From: Paracoccus aerodenitrificans
GTDB taxonomy: Bacteria > Pseudomonadota > Alphaproteobacteria > Rhodobacterales > Rhodobacteraceae
Direction: 5' to 3'
Length of the DNA: 64,000 bases
NCBI RefSeq assembly: GCF_027913215.1
Contig: NZ_CP115784.1
Span: forward strand, 2,418,001 to 2,482,000
Shown: positions 1 through 8,353 of the stretch, one piece after another
Numbering within the stretch: the stretch's first letter is position 1
Layout: every line of letters starts with the position of its first letter
Program-made: the position numbers and the translations under genes
The notes under the pieces: model-generated
What the model was told of the DNA's origin: nothing
The model's database searches: none
Seen by the model: only the letters and a program-made list of their open reading frames with translations

Positions 1-1766
1 CCGCCCTGTGGCCCTTTATCCAGCCCTATCGTGGCATGGCACTTGCCGCGTTGCTAGCGCTGATCTGTACCGCGACGATCAGTCTGATCCTGCCACTGGC
101 GGTGCGCCGCGTCGTGGACGGGTTCGATGTCGGCTCGATGCTGCTGGACGAATATTTCGGGGCGGCACTGCTGATCGTGACAGCGCTCGCTGTGGGCACC
201 GGGCTGAGATATTATCTGGTGACCCGTCTGGGCGAACGCATCGTCGCCGATATCCGCAAGGCAGTCTTTGCCCGCGTGCTCGGCCTGTCGCCATCCTTCT
301 ATGAACGTGTCGTCACCGGAGAGATCCTCAGCCGGATCACCACCGATACAACAGTGATACAGTCGGTGATCGGATCCTCCGTCTCGGTGGCTTTGCGCAA
401 TATGCTGCTGATGATCGGCGGTCTGGTGATGCTGTTCATGACCTCGGTCAAGCTGAGCGCATTGGTCCTGCTGCTGGTGCCGGTCATCCTTGTTCCGATC
501 ATCGGACTTGGACGCCGACTGCGGGTGCTGGCGCGGGAAAATCAGGACTGGATCGCGGCATCATCGGGGACCGCCTCCGAAGCGCTGCTGGCAGCGCAGA
601 CCGTGCAGGCCTTTACGCATGAGGATGCAACGCGTGAGGAATTCGCGCGGGTGACCGAGGAAAGCTTTCTGTCTGCAAAGCACCGCATCGCCACCCGCGC
701 GGCGCTGACGGTGATCGTGATTTTCCTGATTTGCGCCGGGATCATCGGTGTGCTGTGGATCGGCGCACGCGATGTCCAGCTTGGCCTGATGAGCGTCGGC
801 GAACTGGTGCAATTCGTCATCTACGCCGTGCTTGTCGCAGGTTCGGTCGGGGCGCTGTCCGAGATATGGGGTGAGCTTCAACGCGCCGCCGGTGCGACCG
901 AGCGCCTGGCCGAGCTTCTTGCCGCCACCGACGCCGTAACAGATCCCGCCGATCCGGTCGCCCTGCCGCGCCCCGTTGCCGGAGAGATCGTTTTCGACGA
1001 TGTGACGTTCCGCTATCCGTCACGCCCAGAAAGCGCGGCGCTTCAGGATGTGACGCTTGCGATCCGTCCGGGCGAAACCATTGCCCTTGTCGGTCCCTCC
1101 GGCGCGGGCAAGACGACCGTTATCCAGCTGATCCAGCGTTTCTGGGACCCGGCACAGGGACGCATTACGCTTGACGGGATTGATCTGCGCGACATGTCCC
1201 GGCCCGATTTCCGCTCGGCCATTGCTCTGGTCCCGCAGGATCCGGTGATCTTCGCAACCTCCGCCCGCGAGAATATCCGCTTCGGCCGTCCTGACGCCAC
1301 CGATGCCGAGGTAGAAGCCGCTGCCCGTGCCGCCAATGCAGACGGGTTTCTAACCTCCCTGCCCGAAGGATACGAATCGCAGGTCGGAGAGCGTGGCGTC
1401 ATGCTGTCAGGTGGCCAGAAGCAGCGTATCGCCATCGCCCGCGCGATCCTGCGAGATGCGCCGGTCCTGCTGCTGGACGAAGCGACATCCGCGCTTGATG
1501 CGGAATCCGAATTCGCAGTGCAGCAGGCTGTGGACAAGCTGGCCGAGGGCCGCACGACGATCATCGTCGCTCACCGGCTGGCGACCGTGAAGAAAGCCGA
1601 CCGGATCGTCGTCTTCGAAAACGGGGCCATCGTCGCCGAAGGCAGCCATGAAGAGCTTGTGTCGCAGGGCGGGCTTTATGCAAGGCTCGCACGGCTTCAG
1701 TTCACCGATGGGCCGTATGAGGATGTGTTAACCGACAGAACTGCACTGGGCGATGCTGCGGAATAA
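1..1766 (+). CDS. ABC exporter, fused permease-ATPase (5' end outside window)
   Basis: MsbA-type half-transporter with the membrane domain first and the nucleotide-binding domain last. The frame is open from base 3, and the residues before the first ATG at 36 (ALWPFIQPYRG) match the usual start of such permeases, so the true start lies upstream. Several hydrophobic segments fill the first ~290 residues. The ATPase half has a Walker A GPSGAGKTT (about base 1093), signature LSGGQKQR (about 1405), Walker B LLLDEATSALD (about 1470) and H-loop VAHRLAT (about 1566), so the catalytic set is complete. It should act as a homo- or heterodimer in the inner membrane, exporting a lipid or small hydrophobic compound; the substrate cannot be read from sequence. 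It converges on pyrG. Confidence 0.93.
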   Translation, partial: ALWPFIQPYRGMALAALLALICTATISLILPLAVRRVVDGFDVGSMLLDEYFGAALLIVTALAVGTGLRYYLVTRLGERIVADIRKAVFARVLGLSPSFYERVVTGEILSRITTDTTVIQSVIGSSVSVALRNMLLMIGGLVMLFMTSVKLSALVLLLVPVILVPIIGLGRRLRVLARENQDWIAASSGTASEALLAAQTVQAFTHEDATREEFARVTEESFLSAKHRIATRAALTVIVIFLICAGIIGVLWIGARDVQLGLMSVGELVQFVIYAVLVAGSVGALSEIWGELQRAAGATERLAELLAATDAVTDPADPVALPRPVAGEIVFDDVTFRYPSRPESAALQDVTLAIRPGETIALVGPSGAGKTTVIQLIQRFWDPAQGRITLDGIDLRDMSRPDFRSAIALVPQDPVIFATSARENIRFGRPDATDAEVEAAARAANADGFLTSLPEGYESQVGERGVMLSGGQKQRIAIARAILRDAPVLLLDEATSALDAESEFAVQQAVDKLAEGRTTIIVAHRLATVKKADRIVVFENGAIVAEGSHEELVSQGGLYARLARLQFTDGPYEDVLTDRTALGDAAE

Positions 1767-1778
1767 CGCTCAGCGCTT

Positions 1779-1813
1779 CTGACGGCACGGGAGATCCGGA
1801 CCCGAGCCGTCAG
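1779..1813. terminator. Inverted repeat between convergent ABC exporter and pyrG
   Basis: CTGACGGC (1779-1786) pairs perfectly with GCCGTCAG (1806-1813) between two convergent stop codons. There is no T-tract on either side, so a bidirectional terminator is inferred from position only. Confidence 0.4.
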
Positions 1814-1817
1814 CCCG

Positions 1818-3464
1818 TCAGACCAGACGGGCACCTTCTTTCGCGGCCTCGATAAACCCGGCGAACAGGGGCGCAGGCTCAAAGGGTTTGGATTTCAGTT
1901 CGGGATGGGCCTGAACCCCGATAAACCAGCGATGATCCGGGTATTCGACCGCCTCCGGCAGTTTGCCATCCGGCGACATGCCAGAAAATGACAGCCCGGC
2001 CTCTTCTAGCTTCGGGATATAGGAACTGTCGACCTCATAGCGGTGACGATGGCGATCCTCGATTTCCAGATCGCCGTCATAGGCTTCGGAAATCTTCGAA
2101 TCCGGCTTCAGGATCGCAGTGTAAGAGCCAAGACGCATGGTCCCGCCCTTATCGTCATTCACCGAGCGCTGAACCTTGTAATTCCCCTGCACCCACTCTT
2201 TCAGGTGATAGACAATCGGCGTGAAGCGCGTCTTGCCGGCTTCGTGATCGAATTCTTCGGAACCGGCATCTTCGATCCCTGCAAGGTTACGTGCCGCTTC
2301 GATCACGGCCATCTGCATCCCAAGGCAGATCCCCAGATACGGCACGTTCTTTTCGCGGGCATAACGCGCCGCCGTGACCATGCCTTCGGTGCCGCGTTCA
2401 CCGAAACCGCCCGGCACGATGATACCGTGATAGCCGTCCAGCAGATGCAGCCCGCCCTCTGCCTCGATATCCTCGGCGGCGATCCAGTCGGACTTGACCC
2501 GCACCCGATTGGCCATGCCGCCATGCGTCAGCGCCTCGGCAATCGACTTATAGGCGTCCTCAAGCTGAGTGTATTTCCCGACAATGGCGATATTGACCTG
2601 CCCATCCGTATTCGTAAGGCGATCCAGTACATCCTCCCATCTGGTCAGGTCGGGACGCGGCGCGGGGCTGATCTGGAACGCATTCAGCACGGCCTGATCC
2701 AGCCCGGCACGGTGATAGGCCAGCGGGGCCTCATAGATGGATTTCAGATCATAGGCAGGAATGACCGCATCGGGGCGGACATTGCAGAACAACGCGATCT
2801 TCGCGCGTTCCTTTTCCGGGATCGGGTGTTCAGAGCGACAGACCAGAACATCGGGGGCGAGGCCGATGGATTGCAGCTCCTTAACGCTGTGCTGGGTCGG
2901 CTTGGTCTTCAGCTCGCCCGAGGCGGCCAGATAGGGCAGCAGGGTCAGATGCATCAGGATACATTCGCCGCGCGGGCGTTCATGGGTGAACTGGCGGATC
3001 GCCTCGAAGAAGGGCAGGCCCTCGATATCGCCGACCGTACCGCCGATTTCGCAGAGCATGAAATCGACCTCATCGTCACCGATGGCGATGAAATGCTTGA
3101 TCTCGTTGGTGACGTGGGGAATGACCTGAATTGTCTTACCCAGATATTCGCCGCGACGCTCTTTCTCCAGCACGTTGGAATAGATCCGCCCCGAGGAAAT
3201 CGAATCGGTCTGGCGGGCGTGAACCCCGGTGAAGCGTTCGTAATGCCCCAGATCCAGATCGGTTTCGGCCCCGTCATCGGTGACGAAAACCTCGCCATGT
3301 TCGAAAGGCGACATCGTGCCGGGATCGACGTTCAGATAAGGGTCCAGCTTGCGCAGCCGCACCGTAAAGCCACGCGCCTGCAAAAGCGCCCCAAGCGCAG
3401 CCGAAGCCAGCCCCTTGCCAAGCGAGGACACAACGCCGCCGGTGATGAAGATATAACGCGCCAT
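1818..3464 (-). CDS. pyrG: CTP synthase
   Basis: Makes CTP from UTP, ATP and glutamine, the last step of pyrimidine nucleotide synthesis in the cytoplasm. The protein opens with [18 protein letters not shown], the hallmark of the synthetase domain. A C-terminal class I glutaminase domain carries the nucleophile motif GICLGMQ and a late HPE motif. At 548 residues it has the usual family length. The start was taken at 3464, preceded by a G-rich ribosome site, rather than the longer frame from 3497, which adds 11 residues without family support. secG lies upstream on the same strand, the common alphaproteobacterial order secG-pyrG. Confidence 0.97.
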   Translation of the reverse strand: MARYIFITGGVVSSLGKGLASAALGALLQARGFTVRLRKLDPYLNVDPGTMSPFEHGEVFVTDDGAETDLDLGHYERFTGVHARQTDSISSGRIYSNVLEKERRGEYLGKTIQVIPHVTNEIKHFIAIGDDEVDFMLCEIGGTVGDIEGLPFFEAIRQFTHERPRGECILMHLTLLPYLAASGELKTKPTQHSVKELQSIGLAPDVLVCRSEHPIPEKERAKIALFCNVRPDAVIPAYDLKSIYEAPLAYHRAGLDQAVLNAFQISPAPRPDLTRWEDVLDRLTNTDGQVNIAIVGKYTQLEDAYKSIAEALTHGGMANRVRVKSDWIAAEDIEAEGGLHLLDGYHGIIVPGGFGERGTEGMVTAARYAREKNVPYLGICLGMQMAVIEAARNLAGIEDAGSEEFDHEAGKTRFTPIVYHLKEWVQGNYKVQRSVNDDKGGTMRLGSYTAILKPDSKISEAYDGDLEIEDRHRHRYEVDSSYIPKLEEAGLSFSGMSPDGKLPEAVEYPDHRWFIGVQAHPELKSKPFEPAPLFAGFIEAAKEGARLV

Positions 3465-3616
3465 ACGGCCCCCGTGAGTTCTCGAATCGTCGGTCAATGC
3501 GGCCGCATGAATGCGCCGTTCACGGGACTAAAGATATAGCCGAAATATCCCGTGGCCGCAACGCGGGACCGCAACGTGTCGTGGGCGCATTTTCATGCGC
3601 CCCAATTTGTTGAGTG

Positions 3617-4180
3617 TCAGTTGGCCGCAGGAGGTGCGACCGGCGCATCGGCACTGTCCGCGCCCTGCGCCGCAGAGCCGGATTCGGCCGAAGCCTCCGC
3701 CGGAGCAGCCTCTGATGCCGGGGCCGAATCATCCGGCTGAGCTTCGACGGCAGGCGGCGCAGCCGGGCTGGCATCGCTTGCAGGCGCTTCGCTTGCGGCA
3801 GGTGCATCCGCCGAAGGCGGAGTGATCGGCTGGCCAACGCCGGGCGGCGGGGCCGTGGTCAGGCCCGTGCCCTCGATCCCGGTCTGCTCCTGGCTTTGAT
3901 CGTCCGAGCCAGTGCCGATATTAAGCTGATCCAGAACAGAGTTACCCGAGGTATTCCGCGCGGCAATCACCGTCAGCGTAATCGAGGTCACAAGGAAAGC
4001 CGCAGCAAGTATCCAAGTCAGCTTGGACAGCGCATTCGCCGCCTGCCGCCCCGTCATGACGCCGGTGCCGCCACCGCCGCCGCCCATGCCAAGACCGCCG
4101 CCCTCAGAGCGTTGCAGCAGCACGATGCCGATCAGCAGCAGCGCAAGGATCAGGTGAACGGTCAGGACGACGTTTTCCAA
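3617..4180 (-). CDS. secG: Protein translocase subunit SecG with long acidic/Ala-Pro tail
   Basis: Small membrane subunit of the SecYEG channel. It has two hydrophobic segments (about residues 4-22 and 54-73) joined by a Gly-rich loop with GGGLGMGGGGGG, the classic SecG arrangement. The protein is 187 residues while the core family is 75-120. The extra ~105 residues after the second membrane helix are low-complexity Ala/Pro/Ser/Glu, which is frequent in Rhodobacteraceae. The start codon is TTG (bases 4178-4180), consistent with the conserved start ENVVLTVHLI. It probably shares a transcript with pyrG downstream (152 bases apart). Confidence 0.93.
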   Translation of the reverse strand: MENVVLTVHLILALLLIGIVLLQRSEGGGLGMGGGGGGTGVMTGRQAANALSKLTWILAAAFLVTSITLTVIAARNTSGNSVLDQLNIGTGSDDQSQEQTGIEGTGLTTAPPPGVGQPITPPSADAPAASEAPASDASPAAPPAVEAQPDDSAPASEAAPAEASAESGSAAQGADSADAPVAPPAAN

Positions 4181-4221
4181 GTCTCGGGCCTTTCGATTAC
4201 AGACGGGCCTATCTAGTCAGC

Positions 4222-4365
4222 ATGGGCTGAGTTGGCAAGTCGATGGATATGTCACACCAGACCATCAACGCATTGGAGCGCGGACGCTACGATCCCAGCC
4301 TGAAACTGACATTCAGGCCTGCCGATTTGTTCAGCCTGCCCATTGAGGAGATTTTCGAACCGTAA
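4222..4365 (+). pseudogene. Remnant of an XRE-type HTH regulator
   Basis: Codons 4243-4365 read MDMSHQTINALERGRYDPSL and on to LPIEEIFEP, the recognition helix and C-terminal end of a small Cro/XRE regulator. An intact member of this family is about 65-75 residues. The missing N-terminal half is partly visible one frame over: AELASR is read at 4226-4243 directly before the break, as if a single base were lost at about 4243. A TGA at 4228 closes the main frame. Upstream sequence runs into secG. I read this as a decayed gene; a 40-residue peptide from the ATG at 4243 would lack a complete HTH. Confidence 0.65.
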
Positions 4366-4386
4366 CCGTCGCGTCACTGTGCAGGC

Positions 4387-5343
4387 TCAGGCTAGGGATG
4401 TCTTCCCCATATCGATAAATTTCTGCCGACGGTCGGAAACCAGCTCTTTCGCCGATTTCTGGCCCAGATCCTTCAGCATCTTCAGGATCTCATTCCCCGC
4501 CGCCTCAATCGCTGCCCTGGGGTCTCGCTGCGCTCCGCCCAGAGGCTCGGGCACGATGCTGTCGATCACGCCCAGCTTCTTCAGATCCTGTGCGGTCAGA
4601 CGCAGCGCCTGAGCCGCCTCGCGCATTTTCTCGGCGTCCTTCCACAGAATCGACGCACAACCTTCAGGAGAAATCACCGAATAGATCGAATGCTCCAGCA
4701 TGATGATACGATTCGCGGTGGCGAAGGCAACGGCACCGCCAGAGCCGCCCTCCCCGATAATGACAGAAACAAGCGGCACGCCGATTTCCAGACATTTCTG
4801 GGTACAGCGGGCAATCGCCTCGCTCTGGCCGCGTTCTTCTGCGCCCTTGCCGGGATAGGCGCCGGACGTGTCGACAAGGGTAATAACGGGAAGTTCGAAC
4901 CGGTTCGCAAGCTCCATCAGGCGGATCGCCTTGCGATAGCCCTCCGGGCGGGCCATGCCGAAATTATGATGCAGCCGCGATTTCGTGTCGTTGCCCTTTT
5001 CCTGACCGATCACGATGCAGGGCTGGTCATTCAGCCGCACCAACCCGCCCATGACCGCGTAATCGTCACCGAAGGCACGGTCTCCGGCAAGAGGCGTATA
5101 TTCGGTGAATAACTGCGCGATATAGTCGCTGCAATGCGGCCGCCCGGGATGCCGCGCCACCTGCGTCTTCCGCCACGGGTCGAGATCTTCGTAAAGTTCC
5201 TTCAGCAGCGCACCGGCTTTCTTGTCCAGTGCGGCAGCCTCTTTTTCGACATCAACGCCGTCATCCCGCTTGCCCAGGGCCCGCAGCTCTTCGGCCTTGC
5301 CTTCGATATCGGCAAGAGGTTTTTCGAAATCGAGATAGGTCAT
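4387..5343 (-). CDS. accA: Acetyl-CoA carboxylase carboxyltransferase subunit alpha
   Basis: Cytoplasmic carboxyltransferase subunit that, with AccD, moves carboxyl from biotin to acetyl-CoA to give malonyl-CoA for fatty-acid synthesis. The 318-residue length equals the family norm. The N-terminus ([18 protein letters not shown]) and the internal [14 protein letters not shown] stretch and GEGGSGGA oxyanion-type motif are all present. The ATG at 5343 has a GGAGAG site eight bases upstream. It is a single gene divergent from the S49 peptidase; accD and accBC are not nearby. Confidence 0.97.
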   Translation of the reverse strand: MTYLDFEKPLADIEGKAEELRALGKRDDGVDVEKEAAALDKKAGALLKELYEDLDPWRKTQVARHPGRPHCSDYIAQLFTEYTPLAGDRAFGDDYAVMGGLVRLNDQPCIVIGQEKGNDTKSRLHHNFGMARPEGYRKAIRLMELANRFELPVITLVDTSGAYPGKGAEERGQSEAIARCTQKCLEIGVPLVSVIIGEGGSGGAVAFATANRIIMLEHSIYSVISPEGCASILWKDAEKMREAAQALRLTAQDLKKLGVIDSIVPEPLGGAQRDPRAAIEAAGNEILKMLKDLGQKSAKELVSDRRQKFIDMGKTSLA

Positions 5344-5442
5344 GCTGCTCTCCGGTCGTGTCGGGACTTATATGCGGCGGAAGCCGTCCGATTGCAACGC
5401 GGGACGCTTGCCGGATCGGGGCTTGTCGCCTATCTGAGACGC

Positions 5443-6252
5443 ATGAAGATACCATTTCTCAACAAGGCCCCGCGTGTGAACGTCGTGCGGCTTCAGGGCG
5501 CGATCGGCGTCCCCGCCCGCAACGGCGCTGCCGGGTTGAACGATGCGGGCATCGCATCGGTGCTGGAAAAAGCCTTCACCAAGGGCAAGCCGAAAGCCGT
5601 CGCTCTGGCGATCAACTCGCCCGGCGGCTCGCCGGTGCAGTCATCGCTGATCGCGGCACGAATCCGGCGGCTGGCGGAAAAGCACGACGTGCCGGTTCAT
5701 GCCTTTGTCGAAGATGTCGCAGCCTCTGGCGGTTATTGGCTGGCAACGGCGGCTGACAGGATCTGGGCGGATGAATGTTCCATCGTCGGATCTATCGGCG
5801 TTATTTCCGGCGGGTTCGGCCTGCAGGATTTCATCGCCCGCCACGGGATAGAGCGGCGCGTCCATACCGCCGGACGCTCAAAATCGCAGCTCGACATTTT
5901 CCGCCCCGAAAACCCCGAGGATATCGCGCGGCTGCAATCGCTGCTGGATGAGATGCACCGGATTTTCATCGCTCAGGTCAAATCCCGCCGTGCGGAAAAT
6001 CTGGCCAATAGCGACGAGATCTTTACCGGAGAGTTCTGGCTTGCCGACCGCGGCAAGGAGTTGGGGCTGATCGACGGGATTGCACATCTTGCGCCCAAAA
6101 TGCGCGAGCTTTTCGGAGATGAGGTCAATTTCCGGAGTTTCGGCGCACGAACGCCCTTCCTGCGCCGTTTCGGCATCTCCGGTGAGGTGATTGCCTCGGA
6201 CGCCATCGCAACACTGGAAGAACGCGCGGCGTTTTCAAGGTTCGGCCTATGA
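5443..6252 (+). CDS. S49 family serine peptidase (SohB/SppA-like)
   Basis: Signal-peptide-peptidase family protein of 269 residues, the short SppA/SohB type. The catalytic serine is Ser95 in DVAASGGYWLA; the following SIVGSIGVISGG stretch is the family's most conserved block, and the general-base lysine is expected in GRSKSQLDIF. There is no clear N-terminal membrane anchor from the chosen start MKIPFLNK, so localisation is uncertain. The frame is open further upstream into the accA promoter region, but codons before 5443 do not resemble the family. The stop overlaps the next start (ATGA). Confidence 0.9.
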   Translation: MKIPFLNKAPRVNVVRLQGAIGVPARNGAAGLNDAGIASVLEKAFTKGKPKAVALAINSPGGSPVQSSLIAARIRRLAEKHDVPVHAFVEDVAASGGYWLATAADRIWADECSIVGSIGVISGGFGLQDFIARHGIERRVHTAGRSKSQLDIFRPENPEDIARLQSLLDEMHRIFIAQVKSRRAENLANSDEIFTGEFWLADRGKELGLIDGIAHLAPKMRELFGDEVNFRSFGARTPFLRRFGISGEVIASDAIATLEERAAFSRFGL

Positions 6253-6365
6253 TCAAGGGCGTGTTGCTGGTTCTTCTGATGTTCATCATTCTGGGCCTTG
6301 TTTCGGGCCCGGGCTTCCGCCGTTTCGTTGCAAAATGTCTGGGGCTTCCCACTCGTGATCGTTAA
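6249..6365 (+). CDS. 38-residue single-pass membrane peptide
   Basis: A short frame starting at an ATG that overlaps the stop codon of the S49 peptidase gene (ATGA, 6249-6252) and ending inside the start of the exchanger gene. It encodes one hydrophobic segment (about residues 4-20, IKGVLLVLLMFIILGLVSG) followed by a short basic tail (RRFVAKCLGLPTRDR). The tight coupling on both sides and the clean membrane-plus-basic layout favour a real gene. No function is known to me; a regulatory or assembly peptide for the peptidase is only a guess. Confidence 0.65.
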   Translation: MIKGVLLVLLMFIILGLVSGPGFRRFVAKCLGLPTRDR

Positions 6366-7284
6366 TCTTTTACTTATTGCCACCGGACTGGGCTTGCTGG
6401 TGATCGGAGGCGACTTTCTGGTTCGCGGAGCCGTCGCGCTGGCGCTGCGACTTGGTATCGCGCCGGTGATCGTCGGGCTGACCGTGCTGGCATTCGGCAC
6501 CTCGGCACCAGAGTTGATCGTGTCTGTCGCCGCTGCCGTAGGGGGACAACCCGGTATTGCGCTTGGCAATGTGGTCGGCTCGAACATCGCCAATGTGTTG
6601 CTGATCCTTGGCGCAACCGCGTTGATCGCGCCGGTGCGCAGTCGTGATCCCGAACTCAGATCAGGCTGGATCTATGTCGTGATCGCCTCGCTTCTGCTGA
6701 TTGCGCTGTGTTTTGCCGGACCGCTGGTCTGGTGGCACGGGCTGATCCTGCTGATCGGGCTGATCCTGTCCCTTGCCGCTCAGATCACCCGCGCCCGTCA
6801 GGGGCGAAGCGATGCGCCCGATCTGGAGGTACAGGCGGAATCCGCAGCCAAAATCGCCCTCTGGCTGGCTGTCGGCCTGATCGCACTGCCAATCGGAGCG
6901 CGGCTGCTTGTTGACGGTGCCTCTGATATCGCGCGGGCCTTCGGGATCAGCGATGCGGTGATCGGGCTGACTCTGGTTGCCGTCGGAACCTCGCTGCCCG
7001 AACTGGCCGCCTCGGTCGCATCTGCGCTTCGCGGTCGCGCCGATATGGCCCTGGGGAACGTGATCGGATCGAACCTGTTCAATATTCTTGCAATCCTGGG
7101 AATTACGGCGTTTTTCGGCCCGCTTGAGGTGCCCGCGCAGATGCTGCAATTCGACCTGTGGTTCATGCTGGCCTGCACTTTAGCGCTTGGCCCCTTCCTG
7201 CTGCGTCACATCGCGGTCGGTCGCGTGGCCGGTGCGGCGCTGCTTGCCGTCTATGCCGGTTACACTGCCTGGCTGCTGGCATGA
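6355..7284 (+). CDS. Calcium/sodium antiporter, CaCA family (YrbG-like)
   Basis: Inner-membrane cation exchanger of about 309 residues with the two inverted alpha-repeats that define the family: LAFGTSAPELIVS followed by GNVVGSNIANVLLILG, and VAVGTSLPELAAS followed by GNVIGSNLFNILAILG. The acidic residues of the two repeats (the Glu in PEL) are intact. About ten hydrophobic helices fill the length. No in-frame ATG fits the N-terminus, so the GTG at 6355 is chosen (VIVNLLLIATGLGLLVIGG). It overlaps the 38-residue peptide gene by 11 bases and the next gene by four, so these genes are translated together. Confidence 0.9.
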   Translation: MIVNLLLIATGLGLLVIGGDFLVRGAVALALRLGIAPVIVGLTVLAFGTSAPELIVSVAAAVGGQPGIALGNVVGSNIANVLLILGATALIAPVRSRDPELRSGWIYVVIASLLLIALCFAGPLVWWHGLILLIGLILSLAAQITRARQGRSDAPDLEVQAESAAKIALWLAVGLIALPIGARLLVDGASDIARAFGISDAVIGLTLVAVGTSLPELAASVASALRGRADMALGNVIGSNLFNILAILGITAFFGPLEVPAQMLQFDLWFMLACTLALGPFLLRHIAVGRVAGAALLAVYAGYTAWLLA

Positions 7285-8054
7285 GCGTCGCGCTTGTCAC
7301 CGGCGGCGCCAAAAGGCTGGGACGCGAGATGGTGCTGACGCTGGCGCGTGCAGGCTATGATGTGGCAGTTCATTATCACGGGTCGCATGAGGAGGCATCG
7401 CAAACCGCAGATGAGGCGCGAGCAATCGGTGTTGCCGCAGGGACCTTCGAAACCGATCTGCTTGATCCCGATGCGGTCGAAAAACTGCTGCCGGATGTGA
7501 CGGCGCAGATGGGACAGGTCTCGGTTCTGATTAACAATGCGTCGGTGTTCGAGCGTGACGATATACACAGCGCAACGCAAGATAGCTGGCAAAGACATAT
7601 CGGCTCGAATCTTCGTGCGCCTTTCTTTCTGACACAGGCCTTTGCGCGGCAGGCGCCGAAAGCAGATCGCAGCGGCGAAGAGCCCGTGGCGACCAGCCTT
7701 GTTGTGAATATGGTAGATCAGAGGGTCCTGAAGCCCACGCCCGAATTCATCACCTATTCCATCGCCAAGGCCGCACTTTGGGAAATGACACGGATGCTTG
7801 CCCAGGCGCTTGCGCCGGATATCCGCGTCAATGCGATCGGCCCCGGCCCCACCCTGCAGGGCGCCCGGCAATCAGCCGATGAGTTCGCTGCACAGCGTGC
7901 ATCCACGATTCTCAATAGAGGCGCCGACCCAGATGACATCGCCCGAACGCTGTTATATCTGCTGTCGGCAAAATCCGTGACGGGGCAGCTTTTCTGCGTC
8001 GATGGCGGCCAGCACCTCGCTTGGCAAACGCCCGATATCATGGGTCCCGAATAG
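7281..8054 (+). CDS. Short-chain dehydrogenase, FolM/pteridine-reductase-like
   Basis: Rossmann-fold oxidoreductase of 257 residues. The NADPH motif TGGAKRLG at residues 7-14 and NNAS are typical, the catalytic Tyr and Lys are in YSIAK, and the C-terminal GGQHLAW resembles FolM/PTR1-type dihydropteridine or dihydromonapterin reductases rather than generic FabG. The ATG overlaps the stop of the exchanger (ATGA). In related genomes this SDR usually sits next to uvrC, as here. A reductase of pteridines is the best guess; substrate is inferred from resemblance only. Confidence 0.85.
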   Translation: MSVALVTGGAKRLGREMVLTLARAGYDVAVHYHGSHEEASQTADEARAIGVAAGTFETDLLDPDAVEKLLPDVTAQMGQVSVLINNASVFERDDIHSATQDSWQRHIGSNLRAPFFLTQAFARQAPKADRSGEEPVATSLVVNMVDQRVLKPTPEFITYSIAKAALWEMTRMLAQALAPDIRVNAIGPGPTLQGARQSADEFAAQRASTILNRGADPDDIARTLLYLLSAKSVTGQLFCVDGGQHLAWQTPDIMGPE

Positions 8055-8089
8055 GCCAATATTCAAGATACGTTCGCTGTTGTCCACCT

Positions 8090-8281
8090 TCACATGACCA
8101 GTAATAAAAACGTCAGTTTTCCGTCTTACTTTTCAGGGCCTTGGCCGAATATCATAAAAAACCAATATAAAACATGCAGTTATTATATTGCCTAATTTTT
8201 AATCAACTTAATAAAAAGCGTCGAAATTAAAGCATATGTGTCATTCGCCACTGCTTGCCCACAAAGTTATCCACAGAAACC
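8090..8281. other. AT-rich intergenic gap with DnaA-box-like sites before uvrC
   Basis: Between the SDR stop (8054) and uvrC, bases from about 8100 to 8245 are strikingly AT-rich against a GC-rich genome, with runs such as TAATTTTTAATCAACTTAAT. At its right edge lie TTGCCCACA (8255-8263) and the consensus DnaA box TTATCCACA (8267-8275), three bases apart; a looser TTGTCCACC occurs at 8080-8088. No gene is visible inside. It must hold the uvrC promoter; whether it binds DnaA is unknown. Confidence 0.6.
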
Positions 8282-8353
8282 GTGGACAGGTTTGATTATG
8301 AACCCATATCTGCGGACTTGCAGCCGCCCCCCGACATCACCCATCTTTCTGTC

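Noticed and set aside
2043..3539. 498-residue frame opposite pyrG
   Set aside because: Shadow of a highly conserved gene; composition and lack of any recognisable fold show it is not coding.
8194..8206. TTAA-N5-TTAA as a CtrA site
   Set aside because: CtrA sites need seven bases between the halves; spacing here is five.
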